Shown: positions 17,436 through 25,199 of the stretch, one piece after another
Numbering within the stretch: the stretch's first letter is position 1
Layout of the letters: each line of letters opens with the position of its first letter
NCBI GenBank assembly: GCA_016936075.1
Contig: JAFGPS010000024.1
Span: 1-33,232 of the forward strand
Length of the DNA stretch: 33,232 nt
Direction: 5' to 3'
Source of the DNA: Sedimentisphaerales bacterium
GTDB lineage: Bacteria > Planctomycetota > Phycisphaerae > Sedimentisphaerales > Anaerobacaceae
Position numbers and translations under genes: made by a program
The notes under the pieces: generated by a model
What the model saw: the letters and a program-made list of their open reading frames with translations, nothing else
The model's database searches: none
Told to the model about the DNA's origin: nothing

Positions 17436-17488
17436 ATCTGGAAAACAAAAAATGTTACTTTTTTGTTAAAAACACCTTTTTTCCAGAT
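17436..17488. repeat. Nested inverted repeat in the divergent region
   Basis: Outer arms ATCTGGAAAA (17436-17445) and TTTTCCAGAT (17479-17488) are perfect over 10 bp. Inner arms AACAAAAAA (17444-17452) and TTTTTTGTT (17459-17467) are perfect over 9 bp with loop TGTTAC. The arms overlap by two bases, so the outer and inner stems compete slightly. Confidence 0.55.
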
Positions 17489-17590
17489 GTATGTGAGAAA
17501 TTGGAAAGTTTTCTTGTATAGTGAGTTAAAATAGCAAGGAATTACATATTGATGAATGATAATATGCCCAAATATCCATTATTAAAGGCG

Positions 17591-17619
17591 TTGATATAAC
17601 TTTGGGTTAAGATTATAAT
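17591..17619 (+). promoter_or_regulatory. Sigma70 promoter of the phosphoesterase gene
   Basis: TTGATA (17591-17596), a 17-bp spacer, TATAAT (17614-17619). This is close to full consensus, 54 bp before the start codon. Confidence 0.75.
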
Positions 17620-17673
17620 ATTGCGAGCTATTTAGTTGTACATGAGCAATTTATAATAGAAGGGAAGATTAGA

Positions 17674-18522
17674 ATGAGAAATGTCAAGAAGGTTTTTTTA
17701 GTTATTACACTATGTCTGATAGTCACATCTGGTTTTTCATTTGGCTCAGAACCTGAGAATGCAGGAAACTTTTCGTTTGTACAACTCTGTGATCCACAGT
17801 TAGGTTTCGGCGGTTATGAACATGATGTAAATTCATTCCAAATTGCCGTAAAGAAAATAAACGAATTAGAACCTGATTTTGTAGTAATATGCGGCGATAT
17901 GGTTAATACATTTGATGAGAAATCGCTTTCAGATTTCAATGATATTAAAAATGACCTGAAAATGCCATGTTATTGTTGCCCCGGCAATCATGACGTGGAA
18001 AATACACCTACAGTAGAATCACTGAAAAAATATCGCGATTTTTTTGGTAAAGATTATTTCGCTTTCGAGCATAAAGGATATACATTCGTAATGACCGACA
18101 CAAATATAATAAGAGTACCAGTCGAAGGAGAAACGCAAAAACAGGATTCATGGATTAAAGAAACGATTAATGCAGCTCACGAAAAAAAGAGTCCTGTGTT
18201 TGTGATAGGTCACCATCCTATGTACACGAGAACTCCTGATGAACCTTATGGAAATAATTCTTTGCCGGTAGAAAAAAGAAAAGAACTTCTCGAACTTTTC
18301 GAGAATTCCGGAGTTGTCGCTATCCTTACAGCACATACACATCAATCAATAATAAACGACTACAATGGAATCCAATTAGTTACCGGCGAGACTACAAGCA
18401 GAAATTTGGATGGACGTCCTTTCGGTTTCAGACTTTGGAATATTTCACCTGATTCAATTAAACATGAGTTCATATCTTTAGGAATGCCAACTCCCGCTTC
18501 AAATCGAAGAGGCAGACGATAA
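17674..18522 (+). CDS. Secreted calcineurin-like metallophosphoesterase (CPPED1-like)
   Basis: 282 residues; signal peptide MRNVKKVFLVITLCLIV..., cut near SFGSE. The metal-binding motifs are all present: DPQ at 40-42 (in place of DxH, as in the CPPED1/CSTP1 branch), GDMVN at 74-78, GNHD at 104-107, GHHP at 179-182 and AHTH at 220-223. The fold hydrolyses phosphomono- or diesters with two metal ions; the real substrate is not predictable. GAAGGGA precedes the ATG. The gene stands alone on the plus strand inside the sugar locus, divergent from the symporter, and ends 30 bp from the convergent esterase gene. Its place suggests phosphate scavenging or processing of substituted polysaccharide, but that is inference. 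The C terminus is Arg-rich (NRRGRR). Confidence 0.9.
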   Translation: MRNVKKVFLVITLCLIVTSGFSFGSEPENAGNFSFVQLCDPQLGFGGYEHDVNSFQIAVKKINELEPDFVVICGDMVNTFDEKSLSDFNDIKNDLKMPCYCCPGNHDVENTPTVESLKKYRDFFGKDYFAFEHKGYTFVMTDTNIIRVPVEGETQKQDSWIKETINAAHEKKSPVFVIGHHPMYTRTPDEPYGNNSLPVEKRKELLELFENSGVVAILTAHTHQSIINDYNGIQLVTGETTSRNLDGRPFGFRLWNISPDSIKHEFISLGMPTPASNRRGRR

Positions 18523-18552
18523 GCAATTTAAATCAGTATAAGTGAACTATTT

Positions 18553-20007
18553 CTAATCTAACGGAATTACCTTCATGTATTTCTTTTGCATTTCGAGATA
18601 CTTCGCGTTTTCCGCGGCTGTTGACATGTGTCCGCCGACATGATCATAAAATGTCAGCTTATCGCCGATAAAAGTATCAGGTTCCGGCGGTTCTGTATTA
18701 TCGTATGCTTTTTCTCCAAGTAATTTATATACAGACGAAGCATAATGTCCCGCCCAGAAAACTCCAACCGGGTCTGACCATTGGTCTTCTGTCCCTCCTG
18801 TAATGAGCAACGCGCGAGGTGCCACGAGAGCTACAAGAAAGTGCGAATCAAAAGGCATTTCATCATAATGAGAAACCCAGTATTGAAGGTTTTCGCAATA
18901 ATTTTGAGGAGATAGTTGAGCTACATCATCAATTGTCTCGCCCCAGTCGTGCCGAGCCATTTGTGCTCCGCCAAGGCCGGAACAGCTTGCAAAGCAAACC
19001 GCTACTCGTTCATCAAATACGGCTGCCATAAGAGCTTGTTTGCCTCCGATAGAGTGCCCTGTAACAGCAATCTGGGCACTTACGCGAGGATCAGTTTCCA
19101 GGTAGTCAAGACCTTTACTTACAACCCATGCGGTTTTTCGAATAGCTCCCCAATCGTCACCCGAAGGTGGAGTACTTCGTACATTAGGTGCACTGCCCCC
19201 GAAATTTACTGTACCAAATCCCATCTGAAGGCATTGCTGAAGATTACCGCCGCGTACAAGAGGAACTTTGCCCGGAGCATTAGCTGGAATTGTATATGTC
19301 ACTGTTAAACCACTGCTTCCTCCTCTACTTCCGAACATGCCGCCGCCTCGCGCATTGCTTTGTGGGGCAGGAGGCGTAAATGGTGTTCCGTCTTTATTAA
19401 CAAATTTTCCTGTTGCGGTCAAAGAAATCGTAGAGATGTCGCCGCTCATGCCAGTTGTCGGTTCACCAGCCGTCCAGACTACATCGGGGGCTGTATCTGG
19501 AACTCTGCCGAACATGTAGCTCTCGATAATCTTTAGAACTTCAGGTCGGCGTACTTTAATCCATGTTTCAGCATCCGTTACTTTTTTCCCGTCAAGTGTA
19601 GTAAGTAAATCGGGTACTGAGTCACGCCAGCCTTTGACGTTTTCTTCGCTATAGTTTGACCAGTGACCGGAAGCCGCCCAGCGATGCAAGCCGCTATAGC
19701 CTTCTTTTTTGTAAAAGTTGTTACGCCGTTGAATCTGGAAAGTATCATCCGGCGGAGTCAGGAGTGTTTCTGGATCCAATACATTCTCCTGAATACCTGT
19801 CTGCGGATTTACAAGAGGTTTGGGACGGCCGAGAATAAACTTCGGACCATCAGGCAAAGCTCCTCTTACGGCAGGGGGATGATTTGGTAATAACGGAAAT
19901 TTAGCCTTTTCTTCAGGAGTAGGGCGAGTTGGTGCATTATCTGCTATAACATATAGATTTAATACAATTAGAGAGAGAATGCTTAAAATAATCATTAACT
20001 GTTTCAT
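18553..20007 (-). CDS. Secreted alpha/beta-hydrolase, glucuronoyl esterase (CE15)-like
   Basis: 484 residues with signal peptide (MKQLMIILSILSLIVL...). The core has the nucleophile elbow GHSIGGK with Ser319, the oxyanion side GGSAPN, a possible acid Glu407 in GGTEDQW, and His460 in VGGHMS. Spacing and the DYLETDPRVSAQIAVTGHS block match CE15 glucuronoyl esterases, which cut the ester between lignin and 4-O-methyl-glucuronic acid of xylan. Canonical CE15 has GCSRxGK; here Ile320 replaces the arginine that helps stabilise the intermediate. Specificity may therefore differ (an acetyl or other ester). A Gly/Arg/Ser-rich insertion lies at about residues 217-233 (ARGGGMFGSRGGSSG). AAAGGAG precedes the ATG. 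It lies 68 bp downstream of GH3 on the same strand, probably co-transcribed. Confidence 0.78.
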   Translation of the reverse strand: MKQLMIILSILSLIVLNLYVIADNAPTRPTPEEKAKFPLLPNHPPAVRGALPDGPKFILGRPKPLVNPQTGIQENVLDPETLLTPPDDTFQIQRRNNFYKKEGYSGLHRWAASGHWSNYSEENVKGWRDSVPDLLTTLDGKKVTDAETWIKVRRPEVLKIIESYMFGRVPDTAPDVVWTAGEPTTGMSGDISTISLTATGKFVNKDGTPFTPPAPQSNARGGGMFGSRGGSSGLTVTYTIPANAPGKVPLVRGGNLQQCLQMGFGTVNFGGSAPNVRSTPPSGDDWGAIRKTAWVVSKGLDYLETDPRVSAQIAVTGHSIGGKQALMAAVFDERVAVCFASCSGLGGAQMARHDWGETIDDVAQLSPQNYCENLQYWVSHYDEMPFDSHFLVALVAPRALLITGGTEDQWSDPVGVFWAGHYASSVYKLLGEKAYDNTEPPEPDTFIGDKLTFYDHVGGHMSTAAENAKYLEMQKKYMKVIPLD

Positions 20008-20075
20008 CGTGTTCTCCTTTTAGAAAAAATCATCTTTTTAAAATAGGCTAAATTACAAGAACGATATTAATTATA

Positions 20076-22361
20076 TTATTTTTCTACAGTCAGGATAATT
20101 TTCTGAAGGTCTTCGTTTCTTGATGAATTACCTATCATTATTTCGAACTCGCCAGGTTCGACTGTATATTCCATGTTTATATCATAAAAAGATAAAAGTT
20201 CAGGTGTTATCTCAAAGTTGACTGTTTTGGATTTTCCCGGTTCCAAAGTAATACGCTTGAATCCTTTGAGTTCCTTTACTGGTCGTGTCACAGAACTAAT
20301 CTTGTCACGGATATACATCTGGACGACTTCATCGCCTGTCTGTTTGCCTGAGTTAGTGACCTTAACTGAAACTGTAGTAGATTCGTTTGCTTTAATATTT
20401 TTGCATTTCAGTTTGGGTTTGGCAAACTCAAATTTCGTATAACTCAGCCCGTAACCGAACGCATAGAGAGGACTTACTTCATCAAATAAATATCCTCTGC
20501 GAGCTGCCGGTTTGTAATTGTAATAGCAGGGGACATGACCGACCGAGCGTGGGATGCTTATCGGTAATTTGCCGCCCGGGTTGTAATCGCCAAAAATTGC
20601 TTCAGCTATTGCTTTGCCTGATTCCTGTCCGAGATACCAGCATTCGAAAATCGCGGATGCTTTTTCCGAAAGATTTCTGATAGAAAGCGGCTTGCCGTTG
20701 AAGAGTACCGCGATAACAGGTTTGCCGGTTGCGACCATTGCATCGACGAGTTCGTCCTGCTGGCCTACCATATCGAGCGATGCTCTGTCACCCATATGAT
20801 TATACATCCAGCCTTCACGCGAAGTCTGTTCATTTCCACCTATTGCAAGGATAATAACATCGGCCTGCTTTGCGACTTTTACGGCCTGCTTAATGCTTTT
20901 CCTGTTTTCAGCCGGGTCGGCAAGTATAACTTCATCCTGGAACCATGAGCCGCCAATCGTGATTTTGCATCCTTCGTGATAAAGAACATTAATACACTTT
21001 CCTGCTCTCTGTCGGATTCCTTCAAGGACTGTAATATGATATGGAGGTACGCTGCTATAGCCTCCGATCATAACACGGTCTGCGTTCGGACCAATAACCG
21101 CGATTGTTTTTATTTTTTTTGGTTTTATAGGAGCAACTCCATCGTTTTTCAAAAGAGTTATTGTCTCTCTTGCTGCCTGTAAAGCAAGTTTTTTGTTTTT
21201 CTCACAACTTACAACCTTTTCCGCGATTTCAGGGTCAACGTACGGGTCTTCGAACAATCCCAACCTGAATTTCCATTCGAGCATTGGAGCGACGAGTTCA
21301 TCAAGCATCGACTCCTTGATAGTTCCTTCTTTTACAAGCTCGACAATATTTTTATAGCAATCTGGTTCTGGTAGTTCGATATTAACTCCTGCTTTTATAG
21401 CAAGAGCCGCGGCTTGTTTGCCATCTTCCGCTAAGAAGTTGCCGAAAAATTTGGGTCTTTCGTTAAGCTCACGAATTGCGTAATAATCCGAAACAGTAAA
21501 TCCCTTGAATTCCCATTCGCCGCGAAGTACATCACGAAGCAGCCATTTATTGGCGTGCGAAGGGATACCATCGATTTCGTTATAAGACGGCATTACACTG
21601 ATAGCTCCTGCCTTTTGGATTACCTCTTTAAATGTATAAAGAAAAACCTCGCGAAGAATACGCTCGGAAACATTTGCCGGTGCGCAGTTGCATCCTGATT
21701 CAGGCTGGCCGTGCGCGGCGAAATGCTTGAGAGTTGCTATGATATGTTTTTTGTTTTTGAATGTTGCGTCACCCTGGAAACCTTTTACAGCCGCTATTCC
21801 CATCTGTGCTACAAGGTAGGGGTCTTCGCCGTATGTTTCTTCGACTCGTCCCCATCTTGGCTCGCGAGCTACATCTACTACCGGAGTCAATGCCTGATGT
21901 GTACCTCTTACACGTGCTTCTTCCGCGGTCATTTCGAACAACTTTTGAACAAGGTCTATGTTGAATGTTGCTCCTAAACCTATCGGCTGAGAAAAACTTG
22001 TCGAATCAACTGCCATAAGGCCGTGGAGACATTCCTCATGGAAAATAACTGGTATTCCGAGCCTGCTGTTTTCGATAAAGAACTTTTGAACTGTATTTGT
22101 AAACTCGGCGTGTTCTTTTGGCTTCAGGCCGCCGCCGGTGTCATTGGGACGTCCAATCTGTCCTATACCATTTCCATGCTTGAAACTTTCTTTGGCTTTC
22201 TTTTCATCAAAGTGGCCGTTTTCATCGATGAAAGTATTTTTCTTTTGTTCCCAAATGCAAGTCATCTGAGCGGCTTTTTCTTCAAGTGTCATGCGTGACA
22301 ACAAATCTGCAACGCGTTTTTCAACCGGTAAAGAACTGTCCTTGTAAGGAATAGAATTCAT
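20076..22361 (-). CDS. Glycoside hydrolase family 3 (beta-glucosidase/beta-xylosidase)
   Basis: 761 residues, no signal peptide: a cytoplasmic exo-beta-glycosidase. Domain order is a TIM barrel (about 10-330) with DVAREPRWGRVEETYGEDPYL, KHFAAHG and the nucleophile Asp292 in GFTVSDYYAI. The alpha/beta sandwich (about 380-600) has VIGPNAD, GGYSS, GNEQTSREG and FNGKPLSI. The C-terminal fibronectin-III-like domain has VTNSGKQTGDEVVQMYI and TRPVKELKGFKR. The length is that of BglX-type enzymes. Likely substrates are xylo- or gluco-oligosaccharides delivered by the upstream GPH symporter, whose stop lies 161 bp away across a strong hairpin. GGAGGTG is an excellent ribosome binding site. Choice between glucosidase and xylosidase is not possible from sequence reading. 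Confidence 0.94.
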   Translation of the reverse strand: MNSIPYKDSSLPVEKRVADLLSRMTLEEKAAQMTCIWEQKKNTFIDENGHFDEKKAKESFKHGNGIGQIGRPNDTGGGLKPKEHAEFTNTVQKFFIENSRLGIPVIFHEECLHGLMAVDSTSFSQPIGLGATFNIDLVQKLFEMTAEEARVRGTHQALTPVVDVAREPRWGRVEETYGEDPYLVAQMGIAAVKGFQGDATFKNKKHIIATLKHFAAHGQPESGCNCAPANVSERILREVFLYTFKEVIQKAGAISVMPSYNEIDGIPSHANKWLLRDVLRGEWEFKGFTVSDYYAIRELNERPKFFGNFLAEDGKQAAALAIKAGVNIELPEPDCYKNIVELVKEGTIKESMLDELVAPMLEWKFRLGLFEDPYVDPEIAEKVVSCEKNKKLALQAARETITLLKNDGVAPIKPKKIKTIAVIGPNADRVMIGGYSSVPPYHITVLEGIRQRAGKCINVLYHEGCKITIGGSWFQDEVILADPAENRKSIKQAVKVAKQADVIILAIGGNEQTSREGWMYNHMGDRASLDMVGQQDELVDAMVATGKPVIAVLFNGKPLSIRNLSEKASAIFECWYLGQESGKAIAEAIFGDYNPGGKLPISIPRSVGHVPCYYNYKPAARRGYLFDEVSPLYAFGYGLSYTKFEFAKPKLKCKNIKANESTTVSVKVTNSGKQTGDEVVQMYIRDKISSVTRPVKELKGFKRITLEPGKSKTVNFEITPELLSFYDINMEYTVEPGEFEIMIGNSSRNEDLQKIILTVEK

Positions 22362-22424
22362 ATTTCACCTCCGGTATATTTAATTTATTGTGATAGTTTC
22401 AAAGATTCACTCAAAATTGAAATA

Positions 22425-22464
22425 ACGAGATGCCTATAAAATGTTTCATTTATAGGCATCTCGT
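22425..22464 (-). terminator. Strong intercistronic hairpin between symporter and GH3
   Basis: A perfect 16-bp stem, ACGAGATGCCTATAAA / TTTATAGGCATCTCGT, with an 8-nt loop. On the minus strand it is followed by TATTTCAATTTTG, a poor T-run. It could be a weak terminator that lowers GH3 expression, or a stabilising 3' structure for the symporter mRNA. Confidence 0.65.
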
Positions 22465-22522
22465 ATTGTTACACAAGTATTAAATTTTATAAAGAAAAAC
22501 TAAAGTCTTTTCATAATAAAAC

Positions 22523-23974
22523 TTATTGACTTTCTTCTTCCTGTTTACGACGAGCCATCAAGTCATCTTCGATTTCAGACATCTTTTTAGTGCTTAGAGG
22601 ATACAATACCATCGCACCAACAGCAAATAAGCCTATTATTGCCGGAATTAGACTCATCAGCATAATAATTCCTTTTATAGCTTCTGGTGATTGTGTTTCC
22701 GGTGCTGGAATTTCCACTCCATCTGCGCCAATTGTCTTTCCAACATAACCATATGCCTCAAGAGCCCAGCCTATTACTGCGGCACCAATAGCTAATCCGA
22801 ACTTAAGTGCAAATAATGAAGCAGCCATAATCAAAGCGGTTGACCTTCTGCCTGTTTTCCACTCATTATAGTCGGCACAATCTGCATACATTGCCCATTG
22901 CATAGCTGAAACCGGTCCTACTACAAAAGACCTGACAAGGTTAATGACGAAAATCAAATTAAGGTCGTCATTTTTTAGGAAATAATTGAGAGCTGTTACA
23001 ATAATCGCAACTAACAAAGAACCCCAATAAGTAAATGCTTTACCAAAGATACGAGAAATAAACTTTGTTGCAATAACACCAAGTATGGTACAAAGGGTGC
23101 CTGATACCATGTAAGCAAGTAGAAGGTTATCCTCTGACCAACCGTTCTTAAGGTGAATTCCAAATAATGCTACGTCTCCATTTGAAACAAAATATTTGAA
23201 ATAGTATGTTCTGACTCCGCCGGGTAAAGAAACAAAGAACAGTTGGAAGAAAGTTGCTATACCTATCATTAACCAAGGTGCATTTCCAATTAAATCCTTT
23301 ATATCCTGACCAATTGGATTTCTTTGTCCCTTCGGTGGGTGAACGCGTTCTTTTGTACTAAAGAATGTTATATAAAGTAAAATAGCGGCTAAAATTGAAA
23401 GTAATATTATTGTTATCTGATAACCTTTTGCATTTGCTACACCTTCACCGCCAAGGTACTTTGGTAACTTTGTGACTGCAGTCAGGGCTATGAGCTGGCC
23501 TGCGAATACACCGACAAAACGGAATGATGAAATTGTTGTTCTGTCTTTTGTGTCAGGTGTCATGACTCCCATTAACGCCGCATACGGAACGTTTACAAGA
23601 GTATAAAGCATCATAACAAGCGTATATGTGATATAAGCATATATCAGTTTGCCAGAGTCAGTTAAGTCTGGAGTTGTAAATGTCAAGACACCTGCGATTG
23701 CTAATGGCAGTGAACCATATAAAAGAAAAGGCCTATACTTACCCCATCTTGTATTAGACCTGTCGGCTAATACTCCCATCATCGGATCATTAACCGCATC
23801 CCATATTTTGGTGACAAGGAACATTGTTCCCATGGCCGCAGCGGATACACCGAATATATCAGTATAAAAGATAGGCATGAATGTCATAAATGTGACAAAA
23901 TATAAATTGCAGGCCGTGTCGCCTAAAGCAAAGCCTAACTTTTCCTTAATAGATATTTTCTCTATTGCCGGCAT
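22523..23974 (-). CDS. GPH family sugar:cation symporter
   Basis: 483 residues, the usual length. Twelve transmembrane segments with GPH signatures: GFALGDTACNLYF, DAVNDPMMGVLADRSNTRWGKYRP, VNVPYAALMGVMTPD, FSTKERVHPPKGQRNP, MYADCADYNEWKTGRRSTAL. It is clearly paralogous to the symporter at 15230-17197 but has no insertion: the TM7-TM8 loop reads YFKYFVSNGDVALFGI. It should import oligosaccharides or glycosides with Na+ or H+. AAAAGGAG precedes the ATG. The leader carries the interlocked inverted repeats at 24005-24045. GH3 and the CE15-like esterase follow on the same strand, forming an import-and-degradation unit. The C-terminal tail is charged (ARRKQEEESQ), as in its paralogue. Confidence 0.94.
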   Translation of the reverse strand: MPAIEKISIKEKLGFALGDTACNLYFVTFMTFMPIFYTDIFGVSAAAMGTMFLVTKIWDAVNDPMMGVLADRSNTRWGKYRPFLLYGSLPLAIAGVLTFTTPDLTDSGKLIYAYITYTLVMMLYTLVNVPYAALMGVMTPDTKDRTTISSFRFVGVFAGQLIALTAVTKLPKYLGGEGVANAKGYQITIILLSILAAILLYITFFSTKERVHPPKGQRNPIGQDIKDLIGNAPWLMIGIATFFQLFFVSLPGGVRTYYFKYFVSNGDVALFGIHLKNGWSEDNLLLAYMVSGTLCTILGVIATKFISRIFGKAFTYWGSLLVAIIVTALNYFLKNDDLNLIFVINLVRSFVVGPVSAMQWAMYADCADYNEWKTGRRSTALIMAASLFALKFGLAIGAAVIGWALEAYGYVGKTIGADGVEIPAPETQSPEAIKGIIMLMSLIPAIIGLFAVGAMVLYPLSTKKMSEIEDDLMARRKQEEESQ

Positions 23975-24004
23975 AATTCACTCCTTTTATTTCTGAATTA
24001 TTAA

Positions 24005-24045
24005 ATTTCATCCACAGGTTTGAACGGATGAAATAACAAACCTGT
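24005..24045 (-). promoter_or_regulatory. Interlocked inverted repeats (A-B-A'-B') in the symporter leader
   Basis: ATTTCATCC (24005-24013) pairs with GGATGAAAT (24026-24034), and ACAGGTTTG (24014-24022) pairs with CAAACCTGT (24037-24045). Both pairs are perfect over 9 bp, and the second pair interlocks with the first. On the minus-strand RNA the order is A, B, A', B' with gaps of 2, 3 and 0 nt. Both stems can hardly form together, so they are alternatives. It may be an RNA switch or two overlapping protein sites, 31-71 bp before the start codon. Confidence 0.55.
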
Positions 24046-24197
24046 ACAGAATTTGTTGCTTATAATAACGAAGGCTTTATGATTTGGCAATTTTTTTCCG
24101 GGTAAAAGTCTTAATTATTATTCTTCATTATAATTCATATAAGGCTCATTTTATTCCTGAGGTAACGGAATTTTGTATTTTATTTTGTAAAAATGCT

Positions 24198-24226
24198 TTG
24201 TCCTTGGATAAACTATGATGTAAAAT
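24198..24226 (+). promoter_or_regulatory. Promoter of tRNA-Pro
   Basis: TTGTCC (24198-24203), a 17-bp spacer, TAAAAT (24221-24226), ending 9 bp before the tRNA. Confidence 0.55.
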
Positions 24227-24235
24227 ACAGCTTTT

Positions 24236-24310
24236 CGGGGCGTGGCGCAGTTTGGCTAGCGCGCTTGACTGGGGGTCAAGAGGTCGCAGGTTCAAGTCCT
24301 GTCGCCCCGA
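24236..24310 (+). tRNA. tRNA-Pro (anticodon GGG)
   Basis: 75 nt. The acceptor stem CGGGGCG/CGCCCCG is perfect, with discriminator A at 24310. The D-arm is GCGC...GCGC, the anticodon arm CTTGA-CTGGGGG-TCAAG gives GGG, and the T-arm is GCAGG-TTCAAGT-CCTGT. CCA is not encoded; a T-run (TTTTTTT) follows immediately and may end transcription. No integrase or attachment repeat is seen next to it. Confidence 0.95.
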
Positions 24311-24350
24311 TTTTTTTAAAAATCAACTTTACTTAGGTTTCTTTGCCGAT

Positions 24351-25175
24351 TTATTCCAGACTGTGTGAATTTATTCTGTTATTGGCAAGAATGGCAAAAT
24401 CGGTAAAATTTACAACTCCGTCTTTATTAATATCCGCACGTTCATAATAATCATTTCTTTTATCGCTTTGATTTTTGAGCCAATATTTATTCAGTTCCAT
24501 CAGGTCCTTTTTGTTTACGATTTCATCAATTACCAGGTCACCGGCTAAAGGTTCTTTATTGAATACAAAAGAAAATGGTTCCGATGGCAGGTAATGATTA
24601 GGATCTTTGGGATTGTTCGGATCGGCAAGTTCATCGTATAAATAAAAAGTGATCCAGTATAAAATTTCTCCATCTAAAGCCTGATATGACATGTGTAAAT
24701 GTGAGTCGGAGCGAAGTGCATGGATATAGCTATGATTAAAATCCATACCAGCTTCGTCTATTGTAAATTGCGGATAATCCTTGTGCACCATTCTTAAACC
24801 CGGCGATATTGATAAGCATTTGATAATTATCCTGTAATCTGTATCCGGCTGACCTGCCAGAGACCTGTTTGGATCGTAAGTGTAACCAGCGTTGGTATTA
24901 TAATTCTGGAACGCATCGAATCCGGGTTCGCCGAGACGATATGGATAAGATGAAAATATACTTTCATTCAGTGGATAAAACCAGTTACTGTATTCAATTA
25001 TTCCGCTGTCACGATATTTTTGGCTGCATTCGACAAATAATTTTCTATCGTCTTCAGTACCTTCTATTCCGTCCTGGTTAATACCGATGATAAGATGGTC
25101 GAGAGGACAGTCGGCTAAACAATATGACGAAATAAATAATAGTATAAGAAATTTTGTTATATTTAAGAATTTCAT
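24351..25175 (-). CDS. Secreted protein with dockerin-like C terminus, relative of the 25941 gene product
   Basis: 274 residues; signal peptide cut near YCLADCP. The mature N terminus (ADCPLDHLIIGIN) resembles AECNSAHTHIGIN of the protein encoded at 25941-26846. Both also share an HxHM segment followed by an acidic stretch and a hydrophobic strand. The middle is rich in aromatic and acidic residues and has several His (DFNHSYIHALRSDSHLHMS). The C terminus has two Ca-loop-like segments, GDLVIDEIVNKKDLMELNKYW and ADINKDGVVNFTDFAILANN, as in dockerins. Function unknown; metal binding outside the cell is a guess from the histidines and the neighbourhood. It is the last gene of the minus-strand run, 24 bp downstream of the pseudopilin, with AAGGAG before the ATG. 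Confidence 0.75.
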   Translation of the reverse strand: MKFLNITKFLILLFISSYCLADCPLDHLIIGINQDGIEGTEDDRKLFVECSQKYRDSGIIEYSNWFYPLNESIFSSYPYRLGEPGFDAFQNYNTNAGYTYDPNRSLAGQPDTDYRIIIKCLSISPGLRMVHKDYPQFTIDEAGMDFNHSYIHALRSDSHLHMSYQALDGEILYWITFYLYDELADPNNPKDPNHYLPSEPFSFVFNKEPLAGDLVIDEIVNKKDLMELNKYWLKNQSDKRNDYYERADINKDGVVNFTDFAILANNRINSHSLE

Positions 25176-25199
25176 CTTTTAACTCCTTCTTAAAAAATG

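Larger units (their letters stand above)
17198..17673. other. Divergent control region between symporter and phosphoesterase genes
   Basis: 476 bp without a gene. From left to right it holds the symporter leader with a possible AAACGTTT site (17247-17254), a 10-bp hairpin with one bulge (17260-17287), a perfect TAAACGTTTA palindrome (17341-17350), a nested inverted repeat (17436-17488), and a near-consensus sigma70 promoter facing right (17591-17619). No small ORF with a ribosome binding site was noticed. Confidence 0.6.

Noticed and set aside
18819..19890. Several plus-strand frames of 60-130 codons antisense to the esterase gene
   Set aside because: They are shadows of a clearly conserved coding frame on the other strand, with no family match.
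24236..24310. tRNA-Pro as an integration site of a mobile element
   Set aside because: No integrase, no repeated tRNA 3' end and no composition change were seen on either side.
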